From: JAUIIK01 sp963745675 | Lineage (GTDB): Bacteria > Chloroflexota > Chloroflexia > Thermomicrobiales > CFX8 | NCBI GenBank assembly: GCA_963745675.1 | Contig: CAVUYM010000027.1 | Coordinates: forward strand, 273,090 to 337,089 | Length of the DNA: 64,000 nucleotides | Reading direction: 5' to 3' | In this document: piece by piece, positions 9,371 through 19,369 of the stretch | Numbering within the stretch: the stretch's first letter is position 1 | How the letters are laid out: every line of letters starts with the position of its first letter | Notes under the pieces: model-generated | Told to the model about the DNA's origin: nothing | Seen by the model: only the letters and a program-made list of their open reading frames with translations | Databases searched by the model: none | Made by a program: the position numbers and the translations under genes

Positions 9371-11416
9371 ATGAGGACGACGCGTCAGGAAAACGATCCA
9401 ACTTACGATGTAATCGTCATCGGTGCGGGGCACGCGGGCTGCGAAGCAGCGCTCGCTGCCGCCCGTGTCGGGGCGTCGGTGCTCGTACTAACTCCGAATC
9501 TCGATCGCATAGGTTTCATGCCATGCAACCCCTCGATAGGCGGACCGGCCAAGGGGCATATCGTCGCCGATGTAGACGCTCTCGGCGGGCAGATGGCCGA
9601 AGCGATCGACCGCACGGCACTCCAGATTCGCACGTTGAACACTTCCAAAGGACCAGCAGTCCAGGCCTTGCGTGCCCAGGCCGACAAGGCACTTTATGCG
9701 ATGGCAATGAAAGAAGCACTTGAGCATCAGCCTGGCCTGCGAGTAGTTCAGGATTCGGCGCGTACCGTCAGCGTAGATCGAACCGGAAGCCTTCCAAGAA
9801 GTATCAGCTGTAGAAACCGATCTTGGAGTGAAGTATCGCTGTGGTGCGGCGGTTATCACTGCGGGAACCTTTCTTCGCGGTAGCATGATCGCTGGGGAAT
9901 GGAAGGCCTCAGGCGGACGAGCCGGAGACGCAGCCAATTCACGCTTGGCAATGTCCATCGGCGACGTTGGCATCCGCCTCAGACGGTTGAAGACAGGCAC
10001 TCCGCCGCGGATAGACGCACGAACGATCAATTTCGATTTAACAGACACGCAACCAGGATCCGACTCTCCACTCTGGTTCTCGGAGGCTGGGCGTCGGGGT
10101 GGCCTTCAGCGTCTCGAACTTCCGCCACTTCCGATCTTTCCATCAGCAACGCACAGGCTGGAGAACGCAGCTTCCCTGCTATTTGATTCATACCGGGGGA
10201 AGATGCTCACCAACTCATTCGAGACAATGTGGACCGGTCCCCAATGTTTAACGGCTCCATTGAAGGCGTGGGGCCGCGATATTGCCCGTCAATCGAGGAC
10301 AAGATCGTTCGATTTCCCAACAAAGCGTCACACGGATTATTCCTGGAACCCGAAGGTTGGCGCACCTATGAAGTCTACGTACAAGGCGCGAACACAAGCT
10401 TGCCGGCAGATGTTCAGCTCGCTATGCTCCAGACTGTCCCTGCGCTACGAGATGCCCACATCACCCGCTACGGATACGCAGTTGAATACGATGCCATTGA
10501 ACCAACAGAGTTAACGCCCTGGTTCGCCTCTAAACGCATCGACGGACTGTTCCTGGCCGGCCAAGTGAACGGAACATCGGGCTACGAAGAAGCGGCGGGG
10601 CAAGGACTACTCGCAGGCGCAAATGCGGCTCGTTTTGTGGCGGGTCAAGAGCCGATGACGCTTGGCAGGGACCAGTCATACATCGGCGTCATGGCCGATG
10701 ATCTCACGACAATGGACTTCATCGAGCCCTATAGCATGCTCACGTCGAGAGCCGAACATCGACTGATTCTGCGTGCCGACAACGCGGATGATCGACTGGG
10801 AGACACGGCTTACACAGCCGGACTCATCGATTCTCAACGATATAAGCGCGTGCAAGCACGACGATCGCAGATGTCCGTCGCGATCGAAATGCTGGGTGGT
10901 GTCTTTCTCAGCCCAAATAGCAACACGAACCATCTCCTGAATGACTCAGATTTGCCATCCGTGGCTCGAAGCCAGACTGCGGAAGAATACCTGAGACGCC
11001 CCGAGGCTGAAATGGCAAAGCTGCTGCCGGTACTTCAGGAAATGCACGCATTCGAATTCGCAGAAATGGACTTTTCCGCGGAGGTATTGCAGGCGGTCGA
11101 TATCAAGGTCAAGTATCAAGCCTATATCGACAAAGAGCTCCTGCAGATCGATCGAGTACGTGAAATGGAGTCAGCCAGGCTGCCGCTTAACCTCAACTAC
11201 AAGGACGTGCCGGGTCTTCGTAACGAAGCCGTAGAAAAACTGAACGGTGTCCAACCAACGACCCTCGGTCAAGCAGGACGAATTCCGGGGGTCACACCCG
11301 GTGATATTGCCGTACTCGCGGTTAGACTTAGAACGGATCAGAAGCGACCGGCGACATCACTGAAATCCGGGAGCAATGATATGTTGAGCAGTAACTCCGT
11401 GCTTGAGGAATTTTGA
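9371..11416 (+). CDS. mnmG: tRNA uridine 5-carboxymethylaminomethyl modification enzyme MnmG (frameshifted)
   Basis: MnmG is the FAD-dependent partner of MnmE in modifying U34 of certain tRNAs. The N-terminus shows the dinucleotide fold VIVIGAGHAGCEAALAAAR and the family block MPCNPSIGGPAKGHIV. Later blocks are ITAGTFLRGSMIAG, RLKTGTPPRID, GLFLEPEGW, QVNGTSGYEEAAGQGL and MLTSRAEHRLILR, and the C-terminal helical domain reaches VLAVRLRTD near residue 660. Indels near 9800, about 10100 and 10196 move the frame; HTGEDAHQLIRDNVDRSPM is recovered only by joining frames. Length after joining (about 680) is slightly long for the family because of a short tail. Confidence 0.95.
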
Positions 11417-11428
11417 TTTGCGGTATTC

Positions 11429-12160
11429 ATGCGCGTATTGATGATCTCAGATGTTCATGCGAATCTCGTTGCCCTTGAAACCGTCGTCGCATCTGCTGGC
11501 CCCGTTGATGCAATCTGGAACCTTGGCGACATCGTCGGATATGGCCCCAGACCGGGAGAGTGCATCGACTACATCGTTAGTCTCGACCCGGCAGCATCGC
11601 TTATCGGCAATCATGACTGGGCGGCAATTGGGCGTTTGCAACTGGACGAATTTAACCCGGTTGCTCGTTTCGCCACCTACTGGACAACGGCGCAGTTGCG
11701 CACTGAACACATGAACTACCTCGAAGGACTGCCGAATCGGGTCATGGAGGAGCACTGGATGCTCGTTCACGCCAGTCCTCGACATCCTATTTGGGAATAT
11801 GTTTACACCGCCAAGATCGCCCAGGAAAATTTTGAGCTTTTTGATAGTCAGGTCTGTTTTCTGGGACACACCCACGTTCAGCTATTCATCACCGAAGCAA
11901 TGGCGATCAGCGGGCAGCCGCCGTCTCAACCTCATGACGGAATGGTATTGTCCGTTGCCGAAGAGCGACACATCGTCAATCCCGGCTCAGTGGGCCAACC
12001 GCGGGACAACAATCCGGATGCGGCCTTCGCAATCTATGATACGGAAACACGGGCTGTAACTTTTCGCCGCGTGCCGTATGATGTGGAGTTGACGCAGCGG
12101 CAAATGGACGAGGCTGGGTTACCGCGCCCACTTATCACACGCCTCGCACTAGGGGTTTGA
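11429..12160 (+). CDS. YfcE/Yae-type metallophosphoesterase
   Basis: This is a calcineurin-like phosphoesterase of 243 residues with the di-metal site complete: SDVHAN, GDIVGYGP, GNHDWA, LVHASP, LGHTHVQ, then NPGSVGQPRD. The fold and the last motif place it in the bacterial YfcE-like group, whose members hydrolyse phosphodiesters in vitro; the natural substrate is usually unknown. The ATG at 11429 lies 12 bases after the mnmG stop, so it is probably read from the mnmG transcript. The reading frame is intact. Confidence 0.9.
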   Translation: MRVLMISDVHANLVALETVVASAGPVDAIWNLGDIVGYGPRPGECIDYIVSLDPAASLIGNHDWAAIGRLQLDEFNPVARFATYWTTAQLRTEHMNYLEGLPNRVMEEHWMLVHASPRHPIWEYVYTAKIAQENFELFDSQVCFLGHTHVQLFITEAMAISGQPPSQPHDGMVLSVAEERHIVNPGSVGQPRDNNPDAAFAIYDTETRAVTFRRVPYDVELTQRQMDEAGLPRPLITRLALGV

Positions 12161-12210
12161 TACATTGCGATGACGGCCTGGTGTTGCATCGTAGAAAGTG
12201 AATTTCGGTC

Positions 12211-12696
12211 TTGACCTACAGAAATGTGCTCGTTCCGATTCTCGGCGACAGTTCTGACCAGCAAGCGCTTGAGCTGGCAGCCTCCGTTGCCGAATCTCAA
12301 GGCACCCACCTCAGTCTCATCTATGTCGTTGAAGTTGCGCAAGAATTTCCATTAGAAGCCGATTTACCGCGCGAAATAGAAGCAGCCGAAAGAGCGCTCA
12401 ACGCAGCATCCGCCTACGCTTCCAAAGTGTTCAACGGAACTCAGCCGGTCGTCCATCCTGAACTCTTGCAAGCTCGATCTGCCGGCCCCGCCATCGTCGA
12501 TGAAGCGATCGAACATCACGCCGACGTAATCGTTATGGCGTTGAGAAATCAACGTAAACACGGTCAATCAACGGTCGGTGAGACCGTACCGTATGTCCTG
12601 AAAAACGCGCCTTGTGAGGTTCTCATCCGCCGCCAACCCGCGAAGAACGGTTTCGAGCGCTGCGATTGGGAGCCAGATATCGAGCAAGACGCATGA
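12211..12696 (+). CDS. Universal stress protein (UspA family)
   Basis: A 161-residue single UspA domain begins YRNVLVPILGDSSDQQALELA and ends with KNAPCEVLIRR. The ATP-loop region is HGQSTVGETVPYVL, which lacks the first glycine of the usual G-x2-G-x9-G(S/T) motif, so nucleotide binding is uncertain. The start is TTG at 12211. Its stop overlaps the start of the next gene in an ATGA arrangement. Association with TrkA-type potassium regulators, as here, is common and suggests a role in sensing energy or ion state. Confidence 0.88.
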   Translation: MTYRNVLVPILGDSSDQQALELAASVAESQGTHLSLIYVVEVAQEFPLEADLPREIEAAERALNAASAYASKVFNGTQPVVHPELLQARSAGPAIVDEAIEHHADVIVMALRNQRKHGQSTVGETVPYVLKNAPCEVLIRRQPAKNGFERCDWEPDIEQDA

Positions 12697-13112
12697 ATGT
12701 CGTAATTGTAGGCTGCGGCCGCGTTGGTGCCCATCTTGCGACGTCGCTAGATCATCGAGGGGACTCGGTAACCGTCGTCGACCGAAACCCCGGGTCGTTT
12801 TCTCGACTTGAATCAAGTTTCGGCGGGAAGGCAATCAGGGGAACTGGTATAGATGAGGATGTCCTCAGATCGGCAGGTATTAGCGACGCCGACGCCTTTC
12901 TCGCCGTTACCGACTGGGACAACACGAACCTGATGGCAGCGCAAGTCGCTAAGGCCGTTTTTTTCGTCGACTTCGTAGCTGCACGCGTCTACGATCCAGT
13001 GCGAGCCGAAATATTCGCCAATATGGGGATCATAACTATTAGCCCGACCATAACCATTACGAACTTGCTTATCGACGCTCTCGATTCTTACGAAGCGATT
13101 CAGGACGGCTAA
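12693..13112 (+). CDS. TrkA-N (RCK N-terminal) domain protein, short
   Basis: The protein is a 139-residue NAD-binding RCK_N domain. It has the Rossmann loop IVGCGRVGAHLA at the N-terminus, then VVDRNPGSF, GTGIDEDVLRSAGISDAD and DNTNLMAAQVAK. No RCK_C domain follows, although the second protein of the operon has one. Such paired short and long TrkA proteins gate Trk/Ktr potassium channels as hetero-assemblies in other bacteria. No channel gene is in the window. Its start overlaps the USP stop by four bases, and the next trkA starts four bases after its stop, so all three are one operon. Confidence 0.9.
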   Translation: MNVVIVGCGRVGAHLATSLDHRGDSVTVVDRNPGSFSRLESSFGGKAIRGTGIDEDVLRSAGISDADAFLAVTDWDNTNLMAAQVAKAVFFVDFVAARVYDPVRAEIFANMGIITISPTITITNLLIDALDSYEAIQDG

Positions 13113-13116
13113 CGTC

Positions 13117-13776
13117 ATGTATGTAATCTTGGTCGGTGGCGGAAAAGTCGGCTATTACCTCGCGTGGACGCTCGTTGAAAAAGACTACGAAGTCCTGGTT
13201 ATCGAACGTGATCGGGAGACTGTCGAACGCATTTCGGAGCGCCTTGGAGCAATTGTCATGGAAGGTGACGGCGCAGAGGCATCGGTGCTGTCAGCGGCCG
13301 GAGCTTCCCGCGCGGATGTCGTAGTGGCGTCAACAGGCGACGATGAAGACAATCTCATCGTTTGCCAGGTCGCAAAACGCAAATTCAATGTGGAACGCGT
13401 AATTGCCCGAGTTAACAATCCGAAGAACGAACTCCTCTTTAAGAAACTGGGCATCGACACGACGGTCAGCCAGACGAATGTCTTGCTCCACCTGATCGAA
13501 CAGCGCATCGGTTTTGGTGGACTCACTCATCTCATGACGCTTCGCCACGCCGAAATAGAGATTATCGAAGCACGCGTGACGGAGGCGTCCCCTGTCGTTG
13601 GCCGAACTCTTGCCGAGATAACTCTGCCGGCAGAATGTGTCTTCAGCGCGATTACTCGCGGTGAACATGTCATCGTTCCAACTGGTCAAACCCGCATCGA
13701 GGTCGGCGACGAGGTAATCGCGGTTACGCGAACCGAAAGCGAACCTCAGCTTCGTCGCCTATTAGTCGGAATCTAA
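13117..13776 (+). CDS. trkA: Trk system potassium uptake regulator TrkA
   Basis: This 219-residue protein has an RCK_N domain (LVGGGKVGYYLA, VIERDRETVERI, MEGDGAEASVLSAAGASRAD) at residues 1-130 and an RCK_C ligand-binding domain at about 140-219 ending in AVTRTESEPQLRRLL. RCK_N binds NAD(H) or ATP and controls a membrane potassium channel. It is the third gene of the USP-TrkA-TrkA unit and is intact. The membrane subunit (TrkH/KtrB) must be elsewhere. Confidence 0.93.
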   Translation: MYVILVGGGKVGYYLAWTLVEKDYEVLVIERDRETVERISERLGAIVMEGDGAEASVLSAAGASRADVVVASTGDDEDNLIVCQVAKRKFNVERVIARVNNPKNELLFKKLGIDTTVSQTNVLLHLIEQRIGFGGLTHLMTLRHAEIEIIEARVTEASPVVGRTLAEITLPAECVFSAITRGEHVIVPTGQTRIEVGDEVIAVTRTESEPQLRRLLVGI

Positions 13777-13838
13777 ACCGCGTCACGAACAATTGATAGG
13801 TACCGTCATCTCGACCGGGCACCCGCGTAGTTGGATCT

Positions 13839-13885
13839 GAGAAATCTCAGTCAAACTTTCGATCGCCTTATCACCGAGATTTCTC
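13839..13885. repeat. Paired inverted decamers GAGAAATCTC / GAGATTTCTC
   Basis: GAGAAATCTC occurs at 13839-13848 and its exact reverse complement at 13876-13885, 37 bp apart, inside the 217-bp gap between convergent trkA and gdhA. Each decamer is itself nearly palindromic. They could form a long-loop hairpin acting as a transcription terminator for both genes. No T-run follows either side. Confidence 0.45.
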
Positions 13886-13993
13886 ACCGGACCCGGCACT
13901 GAGTGGGCAACCACGCGATGGGCACGGACAGAGTCAGGATGACAGCATCCGCGCCCAAGCGTTTACCGAGATTTGGATTCGTGGACCGTCGAC

Positions 13994-15265
13994 CTAGGGA
14001 TAAATCCCTCTCAATTGGGTGAATTCCGCAACGCGTCGGATCGCAACGCAGAGCGCAGCCGTTCGCATGTGAACATTGTGAAGCTGGGCCGTTTCATGCA
14101 CCGTGTGAAACGCTTCGGTCATGATTCGCTTCAGTCGTTCGTTCACCTGCTCTTCCGTCCAGGGGAACGCCTGAAGGGCCTGAACCCATTCAAAATATGA
14201 CACCGTAACTCCACCGGCGTTGGCGTAAATGTCGGGCAGAACAAAAACACCTTTGTCAAACAGAATTCTGTCCGCTTCGGGCGTCGTTGGACCGTTTGCC
14301 GCTTCGGCGATAAGGCGCGCCTTGATTCGATCTGCGTTTTCGCTCGTAATCTGCTCTTCGAGAGCGGCAGGGACGAGAATGTCACAGGGAAGTTCGAGCA
14401 ATTCTTCGTTTGTGACCGTGTCGCTGCCAGAGAAACCAACGACGGTGTGGATGTTCGCTTTGTGTTCAGATACTGCTGGAATGTCAAGACCGTTGGGATT
14501 GTAGATGCCGCCTGCTGAGTCACTGACGCCAACGACTTTTGCACCGAGTTCGTAGAGTAATCGCGCGGCCACCGAGCCCGCGTTTCCAAACCCTTGTACG
14601 ACGACTTTTGCGGAAGCCAGATCGATGCCAACAACGGGCGCCGCGTCTTCGATCGCGAATACGCATCCACGGCCCGTCGCTTCGCTGCGTCCCGCCGAAC
14701 CACCGAGCATGATCGGCTTGCCGGTAACAACGCCGGGGATCGAATAGCCGTGATGCATTGAATAGGTGTCCATCAACCAGGCCATGATCTGCGGATTCGT
14801 GTTGACATCCGGCGCCGGAATGTCCTTGTTGGGTCCGATCAAATCCGAGATCGAAGTTGTGTATCTGCGTGTGAGATTCTGTAGTTCGTTGCTTGACAAC
14901 AGTTTCGGGTTTACCTGGACCCCGCCTTTGGCGCCGCCATACGGCAAGCCCACCACAGAGCATTTCCAGGTCATCCACATCGCAAGTGCTTTTACTTCTT
15001 CAAGTGTCACATCCTGATGAAATCGTATTCCGCCCTTTGTAGGACCCGGTCCACTATTGTGATGGACACGATAACCAGTGAACATTCTGACGGATCCATC
15101 GTCCATCTCAACCGGGAAATTGACGATCGTTTCACGGTTGCAGTGGGAGAGGATTCCGCGCATATCATCGTTCAAGCCGATAACGTTCGATGCAATCTCG
15201 AACTGCTCAACAGCGACGTCAAACAGGCTTTGTTCGTGAGCTTGTGGATGCGTTGCGACACTCAT
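13994..15265 (-). CDS. gdhA: Glu/Leu/Phe/Val dehydrogenase (NAD(P)-glutamate dehydrogenase)
   Basis: The 423-residue enzyme interconverts glutamate and 2-oxoglutarate plus ammonia. The substrate pocket and catalytic lysine are in PYGGAKGGVQVNP, the catalytic Asp lies in PAPDVNTNPQIMAW, and the coenzyme fold is VVQGFGNAGSVAARLL. VPAALEEQITSENA and EAANGPTTPEADRIL follow. The length and spacing fit the hexameric class. ATG 15265 is preferred; TTG 15274 lies three codons upstream and almost touches the GGGAAGGGA ribosome site. The gene follows gatB on the same strand but is separated by a strong terminator. Confidence 0.95.
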   Translation of the reverse strand: MSVATHPQAHEQSLFDVAVEQFEIASNVIGLNDDMRGILSHCNRETIVNFPVEMDDGSVRMFTGYRVHHNSGPGPTKGGIRFHQDVTLEEVKALAMWMTWKCSVVGLPYGGAKGGVQVNPKLLSSNELQNLTRRYTTSISDLIGPNKDIPAPDVNTNPQIMAWLMDTYSMHHGYSIPGVVTGKPIMLGGSAGRSEATGRGCVFAIEDAAPVVGIDLASAKVVVQGFGNAGSVAARLLYELGAKVVGVSDSAGGIYNPNGLDIPAVSEHKANIHTVVGFSGSDTVTNEELLELPCDILVPAALEEQITSENADRIKARLIAEAANGPTTPEADRILFDKGVFVLPDIYANAGGVTVSYFEWVQALQAFPWTEEQVNERLKRIMTEAFHTVHETAQLHNVHMRTAALCVAIRRVAEFTQLRGIYP

Positions 15266-15286
15266 GCGGTGCAAATCCCTTCCCAG

Positions 15287-15316
15287 AAAAATAGCGGGCC
15301 ATCTTTTGGCCCGCTA
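15287..15316 (-). terminator. Intrinsic terminator after gatB
   Basis: On the minus strand a perfect 9-bp stem, TAGCGGGCC pairing with GGCCCGCTA, with a 7-base loop is followed by TTTTT. It begins three bases past the gatB stop. The T-run ends about 21 bases before the gdhA ATG, leaving almost no room for a separate gdhA promoter after it. Confidence 0.9.
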
Positions 15317-15318
15317 TA

Positions 15319-16782
15319 CTAATCGCTATCCGACTCCAACATCCTGACCAGTTCTGCCCGTACAATGTCAGGGTTTCCAGCGCCCCGGAGTTTCCTCATC
15401 GATTGCCCGATAAGAAATCCAATTACTTGCTTCTTCCCCGACCTGTAGTCATCAACAGCCGCTGGATTCTCCGCGATGACCTCCCTGGCGACCGAGCCGA
15501 TCTGATCGATATCACTAACCTGACTTAGTCCTCTAGCTTCCACAATGGTCGCAGGGGACTCACCGGTCGCTACTACCTCCGCGAATACTTCTTTCGCGGT
15601 ACGTAGTGTGATGTTACCGCTCGCTACCATTTCGATAAGTTCCGCAACAATTTGCGGCGAAATATCGGCCAGTTCAATTCCGTCACGCGTTCCGATAATT
15701 GCGAAGACTTCACCCGTAATCCATTTGGTTGCGTCGTCGATTCGCCGTCCTGAGAGTCGCACTACTTCTTCGAAATAGTCTGCAACTTGCCGCTCGTCAC
15801 TCAGAATGACGGCGTCAGATTGCGACAGCCCGAATTCGGCGACAAACCGCGCCCGTCGTGCGCCTGGAAGCTCCGCCATATCGGCGTTGATCTTTGCCAC
15901 CCACTCGGAATCTACAACGAGCGGCGGCAAATCCGGTTCAGGAAAATACCGATAATCTTCAGCAAATTCTTTCGTGCGCTGGGAGACAGTTACCTGCCGG
16001 TCTTCAAGCCAGCCGCGCGTCTCTTGGACGAGCACCTCCCCATTCCGAACGGCTTCCCGCTGGCGCTTTATTTCGAACTCGAGCGCCCGTTCGACCGATC
16101 GAAACGAGTTCATGTTCTTGACTTCGACCTTCGGGCCGATGAAGGATCCATCAGTAGTGCGGACCGAAACGTTTGCATCTACCCGAAAAGCGCCCTCGTC
16201 CATATTGCCGGATGAAGCCCCAATATAGCGCAAGATCTGGCGCAACGTTATGAGATATGTCCGAGCTTCGGACGGCGAGGTCATGTCAGGATCTGAGACG
16301 ATCTCCATCAGCGGTACACCGGCCCGATTGACGTCCACCAGGCTATGGGTGCCATCGGCATCTTCAACGTGGGTGAGACGCGCAGTATCTTCCTCAAGGT
16401 GCACCCGGGTTATGCCAACGGTATGCAGGGAACCATCATGCTCAAATTCCAGCTTCCCTCCGACCGCGAGAGGAAGCTCATATTGGGAAATCTGATATCC
16501 CTTCATCAGATCGGGGTACATATAATTCTTACGGTCGAAACGCGTCGAACTTGGAATGTCGCTACCGAGCGCAAGTCCAGTCATAATCGTCTTCTCGATT
16601 GCAGCCCGATTGACGGTCGGCAACGTCCCCGGTAGTCCGAGCGAAACGGGATCAACCGTTGAGTTTGGCGGAGACGAGGGTCCTGGAACCGGACACGAGG
16701 TGAACATCTTCGATTCTGTGAGAACCTGAGCGTGGACTTCTAGCCCGATTACCGTCTGAAATTCCAAAGCTTTCACCGACAT
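15319..16782 (-). CDS. gatB: Aspartyl/glutamyl-tRNA amidotransferase subunit B
   Basis: GatB is the kinase subunit of GatCAB, which converts Glu-tRNA(Gln) and Asp-tRNA(Asn) to the amidated forms. The N-terminus reads FQTVIGLEVHAQVLTESKMF, followed by GLPGTLPTVN, FDRKNYMYPDLMKGYQISQ, LEEDTARL, DVNRAGVPLMEIVS and VEVKNMNSFRSVERALEFE. The C-terminal YqeY-like tail ends VIGFLIGQSMRKLRGAGNP. At 487 residues the length is normal and the frame is intact. The ATG at 16782 gives the family N-terminus; an upstream extension of 17 codons is unlikely. gatA and gatC are not nearby. Confidence 0.97.
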   Translation of the reverse strand: MSVKALEFQTVIGLEVHAQVLTESKMFTSCPVPGPSSPPNSTVDPVSLGLPGTLPTVNRAAIEKTIMTGLALGSDIPSSTRFDRKNYMYPDLMKGYQISQYELPLAVGGKLEFEHDGSLHTVGITRVHLEEDTARLTHVEDADGTHSLVDVNRAGVPLMEIVSDPDMTSPSEARTYLITLRQILRYIGASSGNMDEGAFRVDANVSVRTTDGSFIGPKVEVKNMNSFRSVERALEFEIKRQREAVRNGEVLVQETRGWLEDRQVTVSQRTKEFAEDYRYFPEPDLPPLVVDSEWVAKINADMAELPGARRARFVAEFGLSQSDAVILSDERQVADYFEEVVRLSGRRIDDATKWITGEVFAIIGTRDGIELADISPQIVAELIEMVASGNITLRTAKEVFAEVVATGESPATIVEARGLSQVSDIDQIGSVAREVIAENPAAVDDYRSGKKQVIGFLIGQSMRKLRGAGNPDIVRAELVRMLESDSD

Positions 16783-16916
16783 TCGAGTGGGCGGATTTCG
16801 GGCGGCAGTATAGCACGGACAGGGCCAACTCAACCTGAACGCGACAGACCTCCGCAGGCAAGGGTAGAATCAATCTGACGTACGGACCTAGTTCGGAGAG
16901 GGGCGTCGGCCGTCCG

Positions 16917-19343
16917 ATGGTTGCCACCACAGAGACACAGCTCGTAACGCTTGAAGATTGATGGGATGGACGTAACCGTCCCGGCCGGGACCTATATTCT
17001 CCAGGCCGCAGAAGCTGCTGGCGTTGAAGTCCCAAACCTGTGTTTCCAGCCTCTTCTCAGACCCTGGGGATCGTGTCGACTTTGCACCGTCGAAATCCTC
17101 GGACAGCGCGGTGGACTTATTGAATCCTGCGCAACGCCAGTCCGCGACGGTATGGAGGTCCTCACCGAGTCCCAGCGAGTCGTCGAGGCACGCCAGTTTC
17201 TTCTCCAGATGTACTTGATAGATCATGCGTTCGACTGCCCAACCTGTGACAAGTCCGGCGAATGCTACTTGCAGGACAACACGTATCTGCACAATGTGGA
17301 AAATAATCCCTATCGACGGCCCAAGTTAGCCCAGCCGTACGTTCACCACAGCGACTTCATTGACTACAAGTGGGACCGCTGCATTATCTGCGCTCGTTGT
17401 ACGCGCGTCTGCCATGAGATGACCGGCGTCACTGCTATTGAAGTATCAAACCGGGGACTTGAGGCAGAGATCACTCCGGCTTACGGGCAGGATCTTGCCG
17501 ACACGACCTGCAGCAACTGCGGCATGTGCATCGCCGTCTGCCCGGTAGGTGCGCTGACCGACCGCCATTTCGGTCATCACCCATGGGAGATGGATTCAGT
17601 TGAAACCGTTTGCGGCATGTGCGACGTTGGCTGCACGATCAATGCCGAATACAACCGCGGTATCGTGCGGCGCACGACGCATCTCTGGGACCGTGGCGTG
17701 AATCTGCGGCTACACCTGCGAACTTGGTCGCTGGGGTCACGAACACGTTCAGGATCCGACCCGCCTTTGGAACGCCAGAGTTCGAACGCGGAGCCGCTAT
17801 CGCGGATGTCATCGCTGGAAGAAGCGTGGACCGCAGCCGCAGACGGACTGGCAGCCCATCGCGGCGACTCATTCGCGCTGCTCGCCACTCCGGACAACAC
17901 CAATGAGGACAATTTCGTAGCTCAGCTGTTCTCTCGCGCGGTGATGAAGTCAAACAACGTCGATCGTCTGATGCCCTCGCGCCAGGCGGAGATCGATTCT
18001 GGAATGCAACGATTCATTCGGTCTCATCGCAAATCCAGCCAGGCATGCAGGAGATGATGACCGATTCCGTCGCGGTGATCTACGCCGGTCCGGATCCCGG
18101 CAAGGTCGCGCCGATCGCTTCCTACTGGCTGTACTGGGCACATCGCTATCGGGAGACTGCGATCATCGTCGTCTCACCCGATGCTTCACCGCTTGCCGAG
18201 CGTTCCGACCACTGGTTGAAGATCGAGCCCGGTACGGAAGGCGACGTGCTCAAGGCCATGGCCTATCTGGCTCACGAGCTGTCGCTCACGCCTGATGGAA
18301 TTGATACGACATGGTTTCATGAAAGCCGACATCGACGATATCGTCGAACGATCTGGCGTCGACCGCGAGGAACTGGAGGATTGCGCGAGAATATTTCGCT
18401 CAGGCCGCATCAAACTCCGGCGCGGCGTCGATCTGGTACGCGCTGGATGCCACGCGAGGACGCTGCAGCTTCAGCTTCGCTCGTCAATTCCGCCCACAAC
18501 TTCGCGGTTGCATTCGAAACGGTCGGCAAACCCGGCGGAGGGGTGCTCGCGTCTGAGAAACGCGGCCAACATGCAAGGCTCGGTCGACGTCGGTTGCCAT
18601 CCTGCACTTCTTCCGGGCCAATCGGATGTAAGCGACGCAGACGCGCGATCACGAGCATCGCAGGCGTGGTCCAGATAATTGAGAGTTCAGAACCTTCGCC
18701 CAACGGATCACCGCGATGGACGATCTATCTTCGATACCGGGCGTCGGCATCGCTGGACTTGCGGCCGCAATTCGATCTGGCGATATCAATGCGCTCTACA
18801 TATCCGCACAGTCGCATCATCGAGGAAGCGTTAAGGATGACTATTTTTCGGCCGGCGAGCGCGGTTACTTTCGAAGATGGCGCAAGCCAGATCTGGTCTC
18901 GCCGATTCGATGAGGAGCTGCTCGACGCGCTCGAGGAGCTGGATTTCCTGGTCGTAGAAGACTGTTTTCCGAGCGAACTGACGGCGCTCGCGGACGTGGT
19001 GTTGCCGGCGGCAATGAATCTTGAAGTCGACGGGACCTTCACCAATCTCGATCGACAGTCCAACGCACACGCTTTGTCGTCAGCGCTCCGGAGATAGCCA
19101 GCGCAACTCGAACACATCTTGGCCGAGATCGCCAGCCGGCTTGGTTACGACATTCGGACGAAAATCCATCTGCTCTGTTCGACGCAATCGCGCAGAAGTT
19201 GATGATTACGCCGCCATTTCATACCCTCGACTTGAGCGTTCGGGGATTCAATGGCCGGCTACACGCTTCGGGAGCCCTGGAGCAGTTCGGCTGGAACCGG
19301 GCCAGCGATTGAATCGGATCAGATTCGTATCGTAGCGGACTGA
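16917..19343 (+). CDS. nuoG: NADH-quinone oxidoreductase subunit G-like molybdopterin/Fe-S protein (frameshifted)
   Basis: The first 240 residues hold a 2Fe-2S domain (CFQPLLRPWGSCRLC), the H-x3-C-x2-C-x5-C motif HAFDCPTCDKSGEC of NuoG, and 4Fe-4S sites CIICARCTRVC and CSNCGMCIAVCP. CGMCDVGC then opens the molybdopterin-type fold. After about 17700 the frame breaks repeatedly (near 17720, 18030, 18300, 18550, 18690, 19100), but family blocks such as GSVDVGCHPALLPG, LEELDFLVVEDCFPSE and VVLPAAMNLEVDGTFTN recur in order. ATG 16917 plus a one-base correction near 16950 gives a natural N-terminus; TTG 16951 is the in-frame alternative. It is followed by nuoI, which supports complex I over formate dehydrogenase. 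Confidence 0.82.
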
Positions 19344-19369
19344 TACGGGTTCTGGAGGCGGGAGACAGC

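Noticed and set aside
16917..19343. NAD-dependent formate dehydrogenase alpha subunit
   Set aside because: The H-x3-C-x2-C-x5-C motif and the following nuoI favour NuoG. I could not identify a formate dehydrogenase Cys/Sec active site in the damaged part, so the option is kept only as a caveat.
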